Shown: piece after piece, positions 40,665 to 49,060 of the stretch | Layout of the letters: the number at the start of each line of letters is the position of its first letter | Numbering within the stretch: position 1 is the first letter of the stretch | From: Goodfellowiella coeruleoviolacea | Lineage (GTDB): Bacteria > Actinomycetota > Actinomycetes > Mycobacteriales > Pseudonocardiaceae | Assembly (NCBI RefSeq): GCF_024171785.1 | Contig: NZ_JAMTCK010000018.1 | Coordinates: 151,579 to 215,578 of the forward strand | Reading direction: 5' to 3' | DNA length: 64,000 nt | The notes under the pieces: model-generated | Database searches by the model: none | What the model was told of the DNA's origin: nothing | Seen by the model: the letters and a program-made list of their open reading frames with translations, nothing else | Translations under genes and position numbers: made by a program

Positions 40665-41222
40665 TCACCTCCCGTGCAGATCGAGGCCGAGCTGTTCGGC
40701 GAACTGCGGACCGAGCCGCTGCCGCAGCGCGGCCAGCCCCCGGGCGCACTGCGTCTTGACCGTGCCGGGTGAGCAGCCGAGCGCCGCCGCGGTCTCGGCG
40801 ACGTCGAGATCGTTCCAGTAGCGCAGCACCAGCACGGCCCGCTGTCTGGCGGACACCGCGGCCAGCGCCTGCCAGAGCAGCATCCGGTCCTCGGTGCCGG
40901 AGTGCTCGACGGTGACCGCGTCGGGCGGTCGCTCCACCGCCCGTTCCCGGCGCCACGGCCGGCGGCGCTCGGCGAGGAAGGTGCGCACCACAACCCGCCG
41001 CGTGTAGGCGTCCAGCTCGTCCCGCCTGACCAGTTTCGGCCAGGCCAGGTAGAGCTTGAGGAACGCGGCCTGGGTGATGTCCTCGGCGTGGTGCCAGTCG
41101 CCGCACAGCAGGTAGGCGGTGAACCGCACGGACTCGGCCCGCTGCGTGAAGTACTGGCTGAACTCCCCGTCCCACCGCTGGCGCTGGCCAGCGGTGGGCG
41201 CGGGAGACCGCGAACTCGTCAC
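40665..41222 (-). CDS. SigE-family (ECF) RNA polymerase sigma factor
   Basis: This 185-residue sigma factor has region 2 (FSQYFTQRAESVRFTAYLLCGDWHHAEDITQAAFLKLYLAW, residues 20-61) and region 4 (LLWQALAAVSARQRAVLVLRYWNDLDVAETAAALGCSPGTVKTQCARGLAALR, 112-165). It belongs to the SigE-like group of actinobacterial ECF sigma factors that direct small stress or cell-envelope regulons. The GTG start has GGAGG about ten bases upstream. The next two genes encode a single-span membrane protein and lie in the same direction. Confidence 0.9.
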   Translation of the reverse strand: MTSSRSPAPTAGQRQRWDGEFSQYFTQRAESVRFTAYLLCGDWHHAEDITQAAFLKLYLAWPKLVRRDELDAYTRRVVVRTFLAERRRPWRRERAVERPPDAVTVEHSGTEDRMLLWQALAAVSARQRAVLVLRYWNDLDVAETAAALGCSPGTVKTQCARGLAALRQRLGPQFAEQLGLDLHGR

Positions 41223-41272
41223 GGAGTTGCTGCCTCCGGTTGTGGTGGGCGTTGGTGGGTACGACGGGCTGG

Positions 41273-41683
41273 TCAGCGGTTGGCCGGCCGGAAGCTGGTC
41301 GACGGCTCCTGCGCCGGGTGACTGGGCTCCGCCGGCTGACTGGTCGACGGCTCCTGCGCCGGCCGGCTCGTCTCGGCCGGCCGGAAGCTGGTCGACGGCT
41401 CGTACGCCGGCCGGCTGGGCTCCGCCGGCTGGCTGGTCGGCTCCTGCGCCGGCCGGCTCGTCTCCGCCGGAGCACTGGTCGACGGCTCCTGCGCCGGCCG
41501 GCTCGTCTCCGCCGGGGCGCTCGTCGACGGCTCACCGGCGGGGTGCGACGGCACCTGCACCGCGGTGCTGGCCGGGCCGGTGGCCGGCGCGGAGCCGGAC
41601 CCGCTGGCGGCCAGCGCGGGCACGGCAACGCCAAGAGCGCCGAGCACGATGGCACCGGCGGACAGGATCAGACGCTTACGCAT
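41273..41683 (-). CDS. Secreted Pro/Ser/Thr-repeat protein
   Basis: This 136-residue protein has a signal peptide (MRKRLILSAGAIVLGALGVAVPALAASG) and a mature part made of degenerate repeats of about 15 residues built on PAETSRPAQEPSTS. It has no folded-domain signature and no LPxTG sorting motif. It resembles flexible wall-spanning spacers. The ATG at 41683 has GAGGAG upstream. It lies 50 bp upstream of the sigma gene on the same strand. The repeats are also visible in DNA (41290-41530) and may vary in number. Confidence 0.7.
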   Translation of the reverse strand: MRKRLILSAGAIVLGALGVAVPALAASGSGSAPATGPASTAVQVPSHPAGEPSTSAPAETSRPAQEPSTSAPAETSRPAQEPTSQPAEPSRPAYEPSTSFRPAETSRPAQEPSTSQPAEPSHPAQEPSTSFRPANR

Positions 41684-41821
41684 GGGGCTCCTCGGGTTTC
41701 GGACAGGTGGCGAGCCCGCCGGCGTCTCCTGCCCGGCGTGCTCACCCCTATCCATGCGGCCACCGGCTCGGCCGGTTGACAGCACTTGTCCCGATCGGCG
41801 GTGATCCCGATCACAGCCGGC

Positions 41822-42532
41822 TCACGGCTGTGCCTCGCCCCGGTCCGCGGCCTCCTCGGGCGGCTCGGACACGACGATCTCCACGTGCCAGGCCCTGGCC
41901 GCCGCCTCGTCCAGCACGCTGCGCCTCGGCTCGGCGATGTCGAGCACCCGGGGCTCGGCCTTGGCCACCAGCGCGGCCAGCCGCCGGTCGGCGCACACCT
42001 CGTCCAGCGCGCGCCGGTCCCCGCCCAGCACCACCGCGTCCAGGTCGGCCACGTGCGGCAGCAGCACCCGGGCGACGTCGTCGGCGGCGGCCTGGAGCGC
42101 CTGGCGGGCCTGGCCCTCCCGACGGCGGGCGAACCGCTGCTGCGACCAGCCGCCGGCCTTGTTGCGTCCGTGCACCTGGCGCCGGTCGGTGGTGGAGGCC
42201 ACCACCCGGCCGTTCTCGGCGACGCCGACGCTGTGGCCGCCCAACCGGACCAGCACCAGCCCGACGCGTCTGGGCGCGGCCAGGTGCGCGAGCAGCGCGC
42301 CCAGCTCAAGGCCGGGCCACCGCCCCAGTCCCCCGGTCAACCGTCCGAACGGGACACCCACCGCGGCGTGCGCGCCGTCCGAGGCGGTGACCCGCACGCG
42401 GTCCGCCTCGACCACGGTGCCGCTGACCCCGCCGTGCCGCTGGGCGAACCGGTCGAACCACCCGGGCACCCGCTCGGGCGCCACCTCGACGGCGCGGCCG
42501 CCGCCGGCCACGCTCCTGACCCGGGTCACCAC
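41822..42532 (-). CDS. acVLRF1-type peptidyl-tRNA hydrolase (Vms1-like release factor)
   Basis: This 236-residue protein matches actinobacterial Vms1-like release factors, which cleave peptidyl-tRNA on stalled 50S subunits. The hallmark motif GGWSQQRFARRRE (residues 127-139) contains the catalytic-loop glutamine; it is preceded by VHGRNKAG. The fold is related to eRF1 domain 2. The GTG start at 42532 has AGGAG seven bases upstream. It is followed by non-coding sequence and the PST-repeat gene. This is a quality-control function expected in the core genome of actinomycetes. Confidence 0.88.
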   Translation of the reverse strand: MVTRVRSVAGGGRAVEVAPERVPGWFDRFAQRHGGVSGTVVEADRVRVTASDGAHAAVGVPFGRLTGGLGRWPGLELGALLAHLAAPRRVGLVLVRLGGHSVGVAENGRVVASTTDRRQVHGRNKAGGWSQQRFARRREGQARQALQAAADDVARVLLPHVADLDAVVLGGDRRALDEVCADRRLAALVAKAEPRVLDIAEPRRSVLDEAAARAWHVEIVVSEPPEEAADRGEAQP

Positions 42533-42621
42533 GTCGCATCTCCTGGCACGCCCCCAGTGCAACACACCGCCCACCCCGCTGTCGGGCCGGCTTCAGCCGG
42601 GCAGCCCCGGCCGGCGCGGCC

Positions 42622-43362
42622 TCACCTGGGCGCCACCGCCACCCACACCGGCAGCGGGTGCCCGGACTCGGCCGGGGTGAGCCGGTGCACCGCCACGAAC
42701 CCGGCCTCGTCGAGCAGGTCGGCCACCTGGTCCGCGGACAGCACCCGGTGCTCGGTGGACACCGTCCTGGCCAGCTCCCAGGTGCCGTGCTCGCGCACGA
42801 GCTGCAGCACCTCCAGCCCGTAACTCTCGCCGTCCTCGGCCCAGTCCCACAGCTGCACGGTGACCTGGCGGTCCTCCCCGTGCCCGGTCACCCTGGGCGG
42901 CGGCGCGACCGGGCGTAACCGCCGCAGCCGCTCCAGTTCGGGCACGGCCGCCACCAGCAGCCCGCCCGGCCGCAACACCTCCCTGGCCGAGGACAGGGCG
43001 TCGGCCAGGACGTTCTCGTGCGCCAGCCGGGGCAGCAGGTCGTCGCCGGCGCGCACCACGTCCACCGGGGCGGCCACCATCCCCTCCACCACGTCGAGCA
43101 GGTCAACGACGCGGTGGCTGGCCGGGCCCAGCACGGCGGCGGCCACCTGGGCCAGCGCCTCCTCCGGTGGATCGATCGCCGGTGGATCGATCGCCGGTGG
43201 ATCGATCGCCGCGTCGGTCGGCGGGTCGCCCAACGCCTCCTCCGACGCGTCGGCCAGCGGTTCCCCCTCGGGGTCGGCCAGCACGTCCGGTGGCCGCACC
43301 GCCGGGGCCCGGTCAGGTGCCTCGTCCAGCGTTGTTGTCTCGTCCTCCTGGCCACCGGTCAC
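42622..43362 (-). CDS. Methyltransferase-like protein of unknown substrate
   Basis: This 246-residue protein has a C-terminal part (about 80-246) with class I methyltransferase features (VLRPGGLLVAAVPELERL after a DDLL-RL segment; then QLWDWAED and the FVAVHRLTP end), but the glycine-rich SAM loop is not clear, so activity is uncertain. The N-terminal 80 residues are acidic and low-complexity with a perfect triple repeat (AIDPP) encoded by a 15-bp tandem repeat. The GTG start at 43362 has TACTGT exactly 7 bp upstream (leaderless). It lies upstream of the acVLRF1 gene on the same strand. Confidence 0.65.
   Translation of the reverse strand: MTGGQEDETTTLDEAPDRAPAVRPPDVLADPEGEPLADASEEALGDPPTDAAIDPPAIDPPAIDPPEEALAQVAAAVLGPASHRVVDLLDVVEGMVAAPVDVVRAGDDLLPRLAHENVLADALSSAREVLRPGGLLVAAVPELERLRRLRPVAPPPRVTGHGEDRQVTVQLWDWAEDGESYGLEVLQLVREHGTWELARTVSTEHRVLSADQVADLLDEAGFVAVHRLTPAESGHPLPVWVAVAPR
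43166..43210. repeat. Perfect 15-bp tandem repeat, three copies, in frame
   Basis: GGTGGATCGATCGCC is repeated three times without mismatch inside the methyltransferase-like gene. Each copy adds five residues, so slippage would keep the frame. Confidence 0.9.
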
Positions 43363-43369
43363 CGGGAAC

Positions 43370-43375
43370 ACAGTA
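43370..43375 (-). promoter_or_regulatory. -10 box of a leaderless gene (methyltransferase-like)
   Basis: On the minus strand TACTGT lies 7 bp before the GTG at 43362. Confidence 0.45.
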
Positions 43376-43583
43376 GGGCCATTCGGGTGACGGTGTGCGG
43401 TGGTGGCCAGGTGTGGAGTGCACCACTGCTGCGTGCGTCTCCATATCCGAACGCCAGGACAGCGCCATATCCGGGAAAACTCACCCGGCCAGCCCTGCTA
43501 TTGACTCCATTCGGCCCAATCAAGCACCGGCAGGGGCACAGTAGTGTCACTGAAGCGTGATCTAGTGACAGCGGGGAGTCACC

Positions 43584-44576
43584 ATGACGAACGCTGCCGG
43601 CCAAGCGAACACGTCCGTGGAGGACATCGACACACCGGGCCGTGGCGACCTGACCCAACTGTTGACCACTGGGCCGTTCCCAGAGGCACTGCGCGCGGCG
43701 ATCAAGGCGAGCAGACTCAGCCTCGACCGGGTCCAGCACCGGCTGGCGCTGCGCGGAGTGAGCATCAGCGTCGCCACGCTGAGCTACTGGCAGTCCGGGC
43801 GCAGACGCCCGGAGCGGCCGGAGTCGCTGGAGGCGCTGCGGCAGCTGGAAGCGGTGCTCGGGGTGCCCCAGTCGGGACTGTCCGCGCTGCTCGGGCCGCC
43901 CAGACCGCGCGGGCGGCGGTGCCGGCCGTCCAGCCTGATGCCGATCGACGCGCTGTGGGACTGCCCGGAGCGGGTGGCCAGCCTGCTCGCCCAGGTGGAC
44001 ACCAGCTCGGACAGCCGGCTCGGTCGGATCAGCCAGCACGACCGGTGCGAGGTGGCCTCGGACGGCGGGATGAAGTCCACCCGGGTCACCCAGATCCTGC
44101 GCGCCGAGCAGGACGGGCCAGACCGCTACGTGGCGGTCTTCGAGACCGAGGGCGCCACCGAGGTCTCCCGGCTCACCGCGCTGCGCAACTGCCACGTCGG
44201 CCGCACGGCCATCGACCCCACGACCAACATGCTGGTCGCCGAGTTGATGTTCGAGCGCCCGCTGGCCAGGGGCGAGACCCTGATCATGGAGTACCAGCTG
44301 GACAACCCCGGCCCGCCCTACCCGGCGGGCAACCAGTGCTGGGCGCGCAAGTTCCGGGTGCCGGTGCGCGAGTACGTGCTGGAGGTGAGGTTCGCGCCGG
44401 CCGCGCTGCCGGTGCGCTGCCAGCAGTACAGCATGCTGGCCGGCGAGGAGGTGCCCGCCCGGCAGCGCAACCTCACCCTGGACCGGTCCGGCGGGGTGCA
44501 CGCGGTCGCGCTCGGGTTCGGCCCCGGCGTGTTCGGCATCCGCTGGGACCTGCCCGCCCGGCTGCGCCGCGACTGA
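43584..44576 (+). CDS. XRE-type HTH protein with a conserved C-terminal domain of unknown function
   Basis: This 330-residue protein begins with a lambda-repressor-like HTH (residues 33-98: FPEALRAAIKASRLSLDRVQHRL, SISVATLSYWQSGRRRPERPESLEALRQLEAVL). The C-terminal 200 residues (about 120-330) are unlike any domain I know; they are strand-rich, with a FARPL-like hydrophobic core (MLVAELMFERPLARGETLIMEYQL), and may form a beta-sandwich. The ATG has GGGGAG five bases upstream. It is flanked by unrelated genes, so its targets are unknown. The pairing of an HTH with a sandwich domain suggests a ligand-responsive regulator. Confidence 0.75.
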   Translation: MTNAAGQANTSVEDIDTPGRGDLTQLLTTGPFPEALRAAIKASRLSLDRVQHRLALRGVSISVATLSYWQSGRRRPERPESLEALRQLEAVLGVPQSGLSALLGPPRPRGRRCRPSSLMPIDALWDCPERVASLLAQVDTSSDSRLGRISQHDRCEVASDGGMKSTRVTQILRAEQDGPDRYVAVFETEGATEVSRLTALRNCHVGRTAIDPTTNMLVAELMFERPLARGETLIMEYQLDNPGPPYPAGNQCWARKFRVPVREYVLEVRFAPAALPVRCQQYSMLAGEEVPARQRNLTLDRSGGVHAVALGFGPGVFGIRWDLPARLRRD

Positions 44577-44664
44577 GCTGGCAAGCGCGGCGGCAGCGGC
44601 TGACCTGCCGAACGCCCGGGCCGCGGCCGACCCGCCAGTGGCCGACCTACCAGCGCAGCGGCGG

Positions 44665-46236
44665 TCAGAGCACGAAGGTGTCCGTCCACAGTTGGCTGGT
44701 CCGCCCGGACAGCGCGTCCAGCATGGCGGCGGCCTGGGTGTCGGTCAGCGAGGCGACGAAGTCGACCACGGCCCGGCCCCTGGCCAGGTTGCGGACCGCG
44801 TCCGGCCCCAGCGGCGTCTCGCCGGTGGCGCCCACCAGGGCGGCCGGGTCGTCCCGCGCCAACGCCTGGTACTCGGCGGTGGCCAGCTCGACCAGGTCGT
44901 GCAGGCGGCGCGGCAGCCGGTCGGCCTCGGCGCGGTCGGACAGCCACTGCTCCAGCGCGTCAACCAGCTTGGACAGCAGCCGGGCCTGGCCGCGCTGGTG
45001 CAGCGCCAGGTCGGGGCGCAGCAGCACGAACCTGCGGTGCACGAACTTCAGCACCTGCACCTCGTGCCACTGCTGGGTGGCCAGGACCACGTGCCCGGAG
45101 CGGGGCGAGGGATCGTCGACGACCCGGACCGCGTCCACCAGCCGGACGGTCCAGCGGGCCGAGAACCCGGCCACGGCCTGCTCGGTTTCCACCGACCCGT
45201 CGAAGGGCACCGCGAGCAGGCCGTCGACCAGTTCGGCCCGGACCGCGCGCACCGCGGCGGCGAACGCGTCGTCGTCGACCGCCCACGAGTCCTTGGCGTG
45301 CAGCCGGCGGCGCAGCATCTCCAGCGACCGGCCGGGCCGCCGGGCCTGCGCGGCCAGGTCCGCGTCGCTGAGCGCGGCCAACTCGGTCGCGGTGCGCTCC
45401 CACGAGGTGAGTTCGGCCGACACGGGCGCGTGCTGCAACACCCCGACCCGGTGGAAGTCCTCCAGGTCGTGGATGGCGTAGGCGATGTCGTCGGCGGTGT
45501 CCATCACCGACGCCTCCACCGTCTGCTGCCAGCTGTCCACCCGGCCCTCGAACGGGGCCCGCGCCTGGATCAGGTCGGTCAACTCGCTGACGTAGGCGGA
45601 GAACTTCGCCGACCCGGTCCCCGCCGCGTCCTCGGGCTCGCCGGCGCCCCTGGGCGGCACCGGCATGGCGCGGGGGTGCGGCCGCGGGTAGGACAGCCTG
45701 GTCCACGGGTACTTGAGCATGGCCGCCCGCACCGCCACGGTCAGGTCCAGGCCGGCCGCGTCGGGACCGCGCACATCCGTGGTGGTCACGATGCGGAAGG
45801 ACTGGGCGTTGCCCTCGAAGCCGTCGGGCAGTCCGAACCGGTGCCGGGCCAACCGGTCGAGCACCTGCTCGCCGAGGTGGCCGAACGGCGGGTGGCCGAG
45901 GTCGTGGGCGAGCGAGGCCGCCTCGACCACGTCCGGGTCGCACCCGCCGAGCTTGTCCAGCACGCCGGCCAGCTCCGCGGCGCCGGCCAGCCGCTCGGCG
46001 ATCGCCCTGGCCGCCTGGGCCACCTTGAGGCTGTGGGTGAGCCGGTTGTGCAGCAGTCCCGAGCCCGGGGAACTCACCACCTGGGTGACCCCGGCCAGCC
46101 TGGCGAAGAACGGGGAGCTGGCCACCCGGTCGCGGTCGGCCCGGAACGGGTTGGCGACCAGGGCGCTGGGCACGGGGGTGCCGTCCGGCCCGCCCGAGCG
46201 GCGGGCCGCGCGGGGATCGAGGTGCTGCTGACTCAT
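44665..46236 (-). CDS. dgt: Deoxyguanosinetriphosphate triphosphohydrolase (dGTPase)
   Basis: This 523-residue HD-domain enzyme hydrolyses dGTP (and probably other dNTPs) to the nucleoside and triphosphate. The HD residues are in NRLTHSLKV (H68), AHDLGHPPFGHLGE (HD near 110) and MDTADDIAYAIHDLEDF (D near 245). The N-terminus FRADRDRV-SSPFFARLAGVTQV is typical. A leaderless ATG follows TAGGGT by 6 bp. Such enzymes keep dNTP pools low, and in some bacteria starve phages. It is divergent from a lycopene cyclase gene with only 48 bp between the start codons. Confidence 0.92.
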   Translation of the reverse strand: MSQQHLDPRAARRSGGPDGTPVPSALVANPFRADRDRVASSPFFARLAGVTQVVSSPGSGLLHNRLTHSLKVAQAARAIAERLAGAAELAGVLDKLGGCDPDVVEAASLAHDLGHPPFGHLGEQVLDRLARHRFGLPDGFEGNAQSFRIVTTTDVRGPDAAGLDLTVAVRAAMLKYPWTRLSYPRPHPRAMPVPPRGAGEPEDAAGTGSAKFSAYVSELTDLIQARAPFEGRVDSWQQTVEASVMDTADDIAYAIHDLEDFHRVGVLQHAPVSAELTSWERTATELAALSDADLAAQARRPGRSLEMLRRRLHAKDSWAVDDDAFAAAVRAVRAELVDGLLAVPFDGSVETEQAVAGFSARWTVRLVDAVRVVDDPSPRSGHVVLATQQWHEVQVLKFVHRRFVLLRPDLALHQRGQARLLSKLVDALEQWLSDRAEADRLPRRLHDLVELATAEYQALARDDPAALVGATGETPLGPDAVRNLARGRAVVDFVASLTDTQAAAMLDALSGRTSQLWTDTFVL

Positions 46237-46242
46237 GACTCG

Positions 46243-46248
46243 ACCCTA
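46243..46248 (-). promoter_or_regulatory. -10 box of a leaderless gene (dGTPase)
   Basis: On the minus strand TAGGGT lies 6 bp before the ATG at 46236. Confidence 0.5.
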
Positions 46249-46284
46249 CGCAGCGGCCGGCCGGCGGCGTGATGGGATCGGCGG

Positions 46285-47442
46285 GTGTTCGACGTCCTCG
46301 TGGTCGGCGCCGGCCCGGCCGGCTGGGCGCTGGCCGGCGCGTGCGCCCGGCGCGGCCTGGACACCGCCCTGGTCGACCCGGCGCCGTGGCGGCCGTGGCC
46401 GGCCACCTACGGTGCCTGGGCCGACGAGCTGCCCGCCGACCTGCCGGCCACCGCGGTGGCCGCCCGGCCCGGCCGCACCCGGGTGGTCGCCACCAGCGCG
46501 CACTGGCTGACCAGGGGGTACACCGTGCTGGACAACACCGGCCTGCGCGCGGCGCTGCAGCACCCCGGGATCACCGTGCGGGCTGGCCGCGCGGTCGGCG
46601 TCAGCCACGGCCCCCGGGGCGCCACGCTGCGGTTGGCCGACGGCGCTCGGCTGGCCGCCGCCGTGGTGGCCGACACCAGTGGGGCGGGCGCGGTGTCGGG
46701 CCGGCCGCCCCGGTCCGGGCGCGCCGAGCAGACCGCGGTCGGCGTGCGGCTGCCGCTGGCCGAGGTGGCCGGGCTGGTCGGGCCGGACGAGGCCGTGGTG
46801 ATGGACTGGCGGCCGGCCGGCGGCCCCGGCCAGACCCCCACGTTCCTGTACGCCCTGCCGCTGGGTGGTGGGCAGGTGCTGCTGGAGGAGACCGCGCTGG
46901 CCCGGCGACCCGGCCTGCCCCTGGCCGTGCTGCGGGCCCGGCTGGCCGCGCGGCTGGCCGCCCACGGGGTCAGGTCGGCCACGCCGGTGCCGGTGGCCGA
47001 GCGCGTGCGCATCCCGCTGGACCTGCCGCTGCCCCGGCCGGGGCGGGTGGTGGCGTTCGGCGCCGCCGCGGCCATGGTGCACCCGGCCACCGGCTACAGC
47101 GTGGCCGCCGCGCTGCGCACCGCGCCGGCCGTGGCCGCCGCCATCGCCGAGGGCCTGCCCGCCGGACCGGACGCGGCCTGCCGGGCCGGCCGGCACGCGG
47201 TCTGGTCACCGGCCGCCCGCACCGTGCACGGGTTGCGCCGGGCGGGCCTGGCCGTGCTGCTGGGGCTGCCCCCGGCCGCGCTGCCCCGGTTCTTCGAGCT
47301 GTTCTTCGCCCTGCCCGAGCCGCTGCAGCGGGCCTACCTGTGCGGTCGCGAGGACGTGGCGGGCACGGCCCGGGCCATGCTCGGGGTGTTCCGGGCAGCG
47401 CCGTGGCGGCTGCGCGCCCGGCTGATACCACCCGGATGGTGA
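46285..47442 (+). CDS. Lycopene cyclase family protein (CrtY/CrtL type)
   Basis: This 385-residue flavoprotein closes the ends of lycopene in carotenoid synthesis in related enzymes. It has the FAD motif VVGAGPAGWALAGACARRG (residues 6-24), the D-WR-WPATYG-W segment, DNTGLRAAL near 82, FLYALPL--G-VLLEETALARRP near 190 and the flavin-binding GAAAAMVHPATGYSVAAAL near 260. No other carotenoid gene is within the window, so it is an orphan or works with genes elsewhere. The GTG start at 46285 has no ribosome-binding site; a weak TGGGAT lies 6 bp upstream. Confidence 0.82.
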   Translation: MFDVLVVGAGPAGWALAGACARRGLDTALVDPAPWRPWPATYGAWADELPADLPATAVAARPGRTRVVATSAHWLTRGYTVLDNTGLRAALQHPGITVRAGRAVGVSHGPRGATLRLADGARLAAAVVADTSGAGAVSGRPPRSGRAEQTAVGVRLPLAEVAGLVGPDEAVVMDWRPAGGPGQTPTFLYALPLGGGQVLLEETALARRPGLPLAVLRARLAARLAAHGVRSATPVPVAERVRIPLDLPLPRPGRVVAFGAAAAMVHPATGYSVAAALRTAPAVAAAIAEGLPAGPDAACRAGRHAVWSPAARTVHGLRRAGLAVLLGLPPAALPRFFELFFALPEPLQRAYLCGREDVAGTARAMLGVFRAAPWRLRARLIPPGW

Positions 47443-47937
47443 ACTGGGGTCCCCCTGCCGGCTGGGGCGCGGCCGCATCCAGCCGCGCGCACAGCCGTCA
47501 TCAGGGGTTTTCCCGCGCTGGCCGCTCGTTCGGGGCAGCGCGCGAACGCCGCGCGCAGCCGGGTGCGGACCGGCTGGGACGCGCGATCCGGGCGAGTTAC
47601 CTCCAACGCAGGAAGCGCCACGGCAGCCGTTACTCATAGCATTCCGATCATTACCGATCGCAGCAGCACCAGCCGGGTCATCCCTGCGGACGCGGGAGTT
47701 GCCGTGAGTGAGCTCGCCAGTGAACCACCCATACCCCTCGGCCCGGCCGCGTCCTCGGGAGCAGCCGCTCAGCAACGCAGACCCGGGAAACCAGGGCGCA
47801 GTTCCGGGAACCCCCCTGCCGGGGGAGACACGACCGAGCGAAAAGGCTCACCATCAACAGGTGTGGGCAACGCGCATCTGGTGGGCATCGGTGAGTCCCT
47901 TCCTCGACCCAGGGAGGTGTCCCCTCCCGTCGGGGCG
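47443..47937 (+). other. Long non-coding-like leader before the carboxylate-amine ligase gene
   Basis: The ligase reading frame is open back to 47563, with a GTG at 47704 behind GGGAG. However, codons between 47704 and 47937 end in A or T far more often than in any real gene here, so I treat this region as leader RNA. It has several strong hairpins: CCCCC/GGGGG around 47811-47825 and GGGAGG/CCTCCC at 47911-47927, the latter just before the ligase start. No known riboswitch is recognised. Confidence 0.5.
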
Positions 47938-49029
47938 ATGACCGTCGGGGTGGAGGAGGAGTTCCTGCTGGTCGACACGCGGAGCCGGGAGCTGGCCGCG
48001 GTCGCCGCGCAGGTGCTGGCCGACGCCGCCGGCATCCTGCCGGAGCTGCGCGAGGAGATCGTCCAGTTCCAGGTGGAGACCGCCAGCCCGGTCTGCCACA
48101 CCCTGGCCGACCTGCGCGAGCACCTGCTGCGCTCGCGCACCGCGCTGGCCGAGATCGCCCAGCGGCACGGGGTGCGCCCGGTCGCCACCGGCACCCCCGT
48201 GCTGGGCAGGGCCCATCCGGCGCCGCTGACCAACACCACCCGCTACCACCGCATCGCCGAGAGCTTCGGGGCACTGGCCGAGACGCAGACCATCTGCGGC
48301 TGCCACGTGCACGTGGGCGTGCCCGACCCGGAGTCGGGCGTGCAGGTCAGCAACCACCTGCGTTCCTGGCTGCCGCTGCTGCTGGCGATGAGTGCGAACT
48401 CGCCGTTCTGGAGTGAACGCGACACCCGCTACGCGAGTTGGCGCTACCTGGTGTGGAACCGCTGGCCCTCGGCCGGCCCGCCGCCGTGGCTGCGGTCGGC
48501 CAGCCACTACGAGACCACCCTGCGCACCCTGCTGCACAGCGGCGCGGCCATCGACCAGGGGATGCTGTACTGGGATGTGCGGCTGTCGGCGAAGTACCCG
48601 ACCGTGGAGCTGCGGGTGTTCGACATCGCCGCCACCGTGGACGAGGCCGTGCTGCTGGCCGGTGTCGCGCGGGCGATCGCGGCCACCGCCCTGGTCGGCG
48701 GCGTGCCCGCGGTGCCGGTGCCGCAGCAGGTGCTGCGCGCGGCCATGTGGCGGGCGGCCCGCTACGGCATGGAGGGCACGGTGCTCGACCCGCTGTCCGA
48801 GCGGCTGGTCCCGGCCAGCACCCTGGTCAACCACCTGTTGGTGTGGGCGCGCCCCGGCCTGGAGGCCAACGGTGACCTGGAGTGGGTCACCGACTCGGCC
48901 GAGCGTCTGATCGCCGGGGGATCGGGTGCGGCCCGCCAGCGCGGCGCCCTGCAGCGGCGGGGCCGGCTGACCGACGTGGTCGACCTGCTGGTGGAGCAGA
49001 CCGCTCCGGGCCTGGCCCGGCCCAGCTGA
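47938..49029 (+). CDS. Carboxylate-amine ligase (YbdK family, glutamate-cysteine ligase 2 type)
   Basis: This 363-residue protein belongs to the GCS2 family, which joins carboxylates to amines using ATP. It starts TVGVEEEFLLVDTRSREL; other family signatures are IVQFQVETASPVC near residue 40, QTICGCHVHVGVPDPE near 119, and TVELRVFDIA near 224. Actinobacterial members may make gamma-glutamyl compounds; the substrate is unknown. I chose the ATG at 47938 because upstream codons lack coding character. The alternative GTG at 47704 would add 78 residues of disordered sequence. Confidence 0.85.
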   Translation: MTVGVEEEFLLVDTRSRELAAVAAQVLADAAGILPELREEIVQFQVETASPVCHTLADLREHLLRSRTALAEIAQRHGVRPVATGTPVLGRAHPAPLTNTTRYHRIAESFGALAETQTICGCHVHVGVPDPESGVQVSNHLRSWLPLLLAMSANSPFWSERDTRYASWRYLVWNRWPSAGPPPWLRSASHYETTLRTLLHSGAAIDQGMLYWDVRLSAKYPTVELRVFDIAATVDEAVLLAGVARAIAATALVGGVPAVPVPQQVLRAAMWRAARYGMEGTVLDPLSERLVPASTLVNHLLVWARPGLEANGDLEWVTDSAERLIAGGSGAARQRGALQRRGRLTDVVDLLVEQTAPGLARPS

Positions 49030-49060
49030 GCCGACCCAGCTGTTCCCTCCGGCCCTGGGC

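Noticed and set aside
47704..47937. A 78-residue N-terminal extension of the carboxylate-amine ligase from the GTG at 47704.
   Set aside because: Although a good ribosome-binding site precedes the GTG, the codons have poor third-position GC and the family normally starts near 47938.
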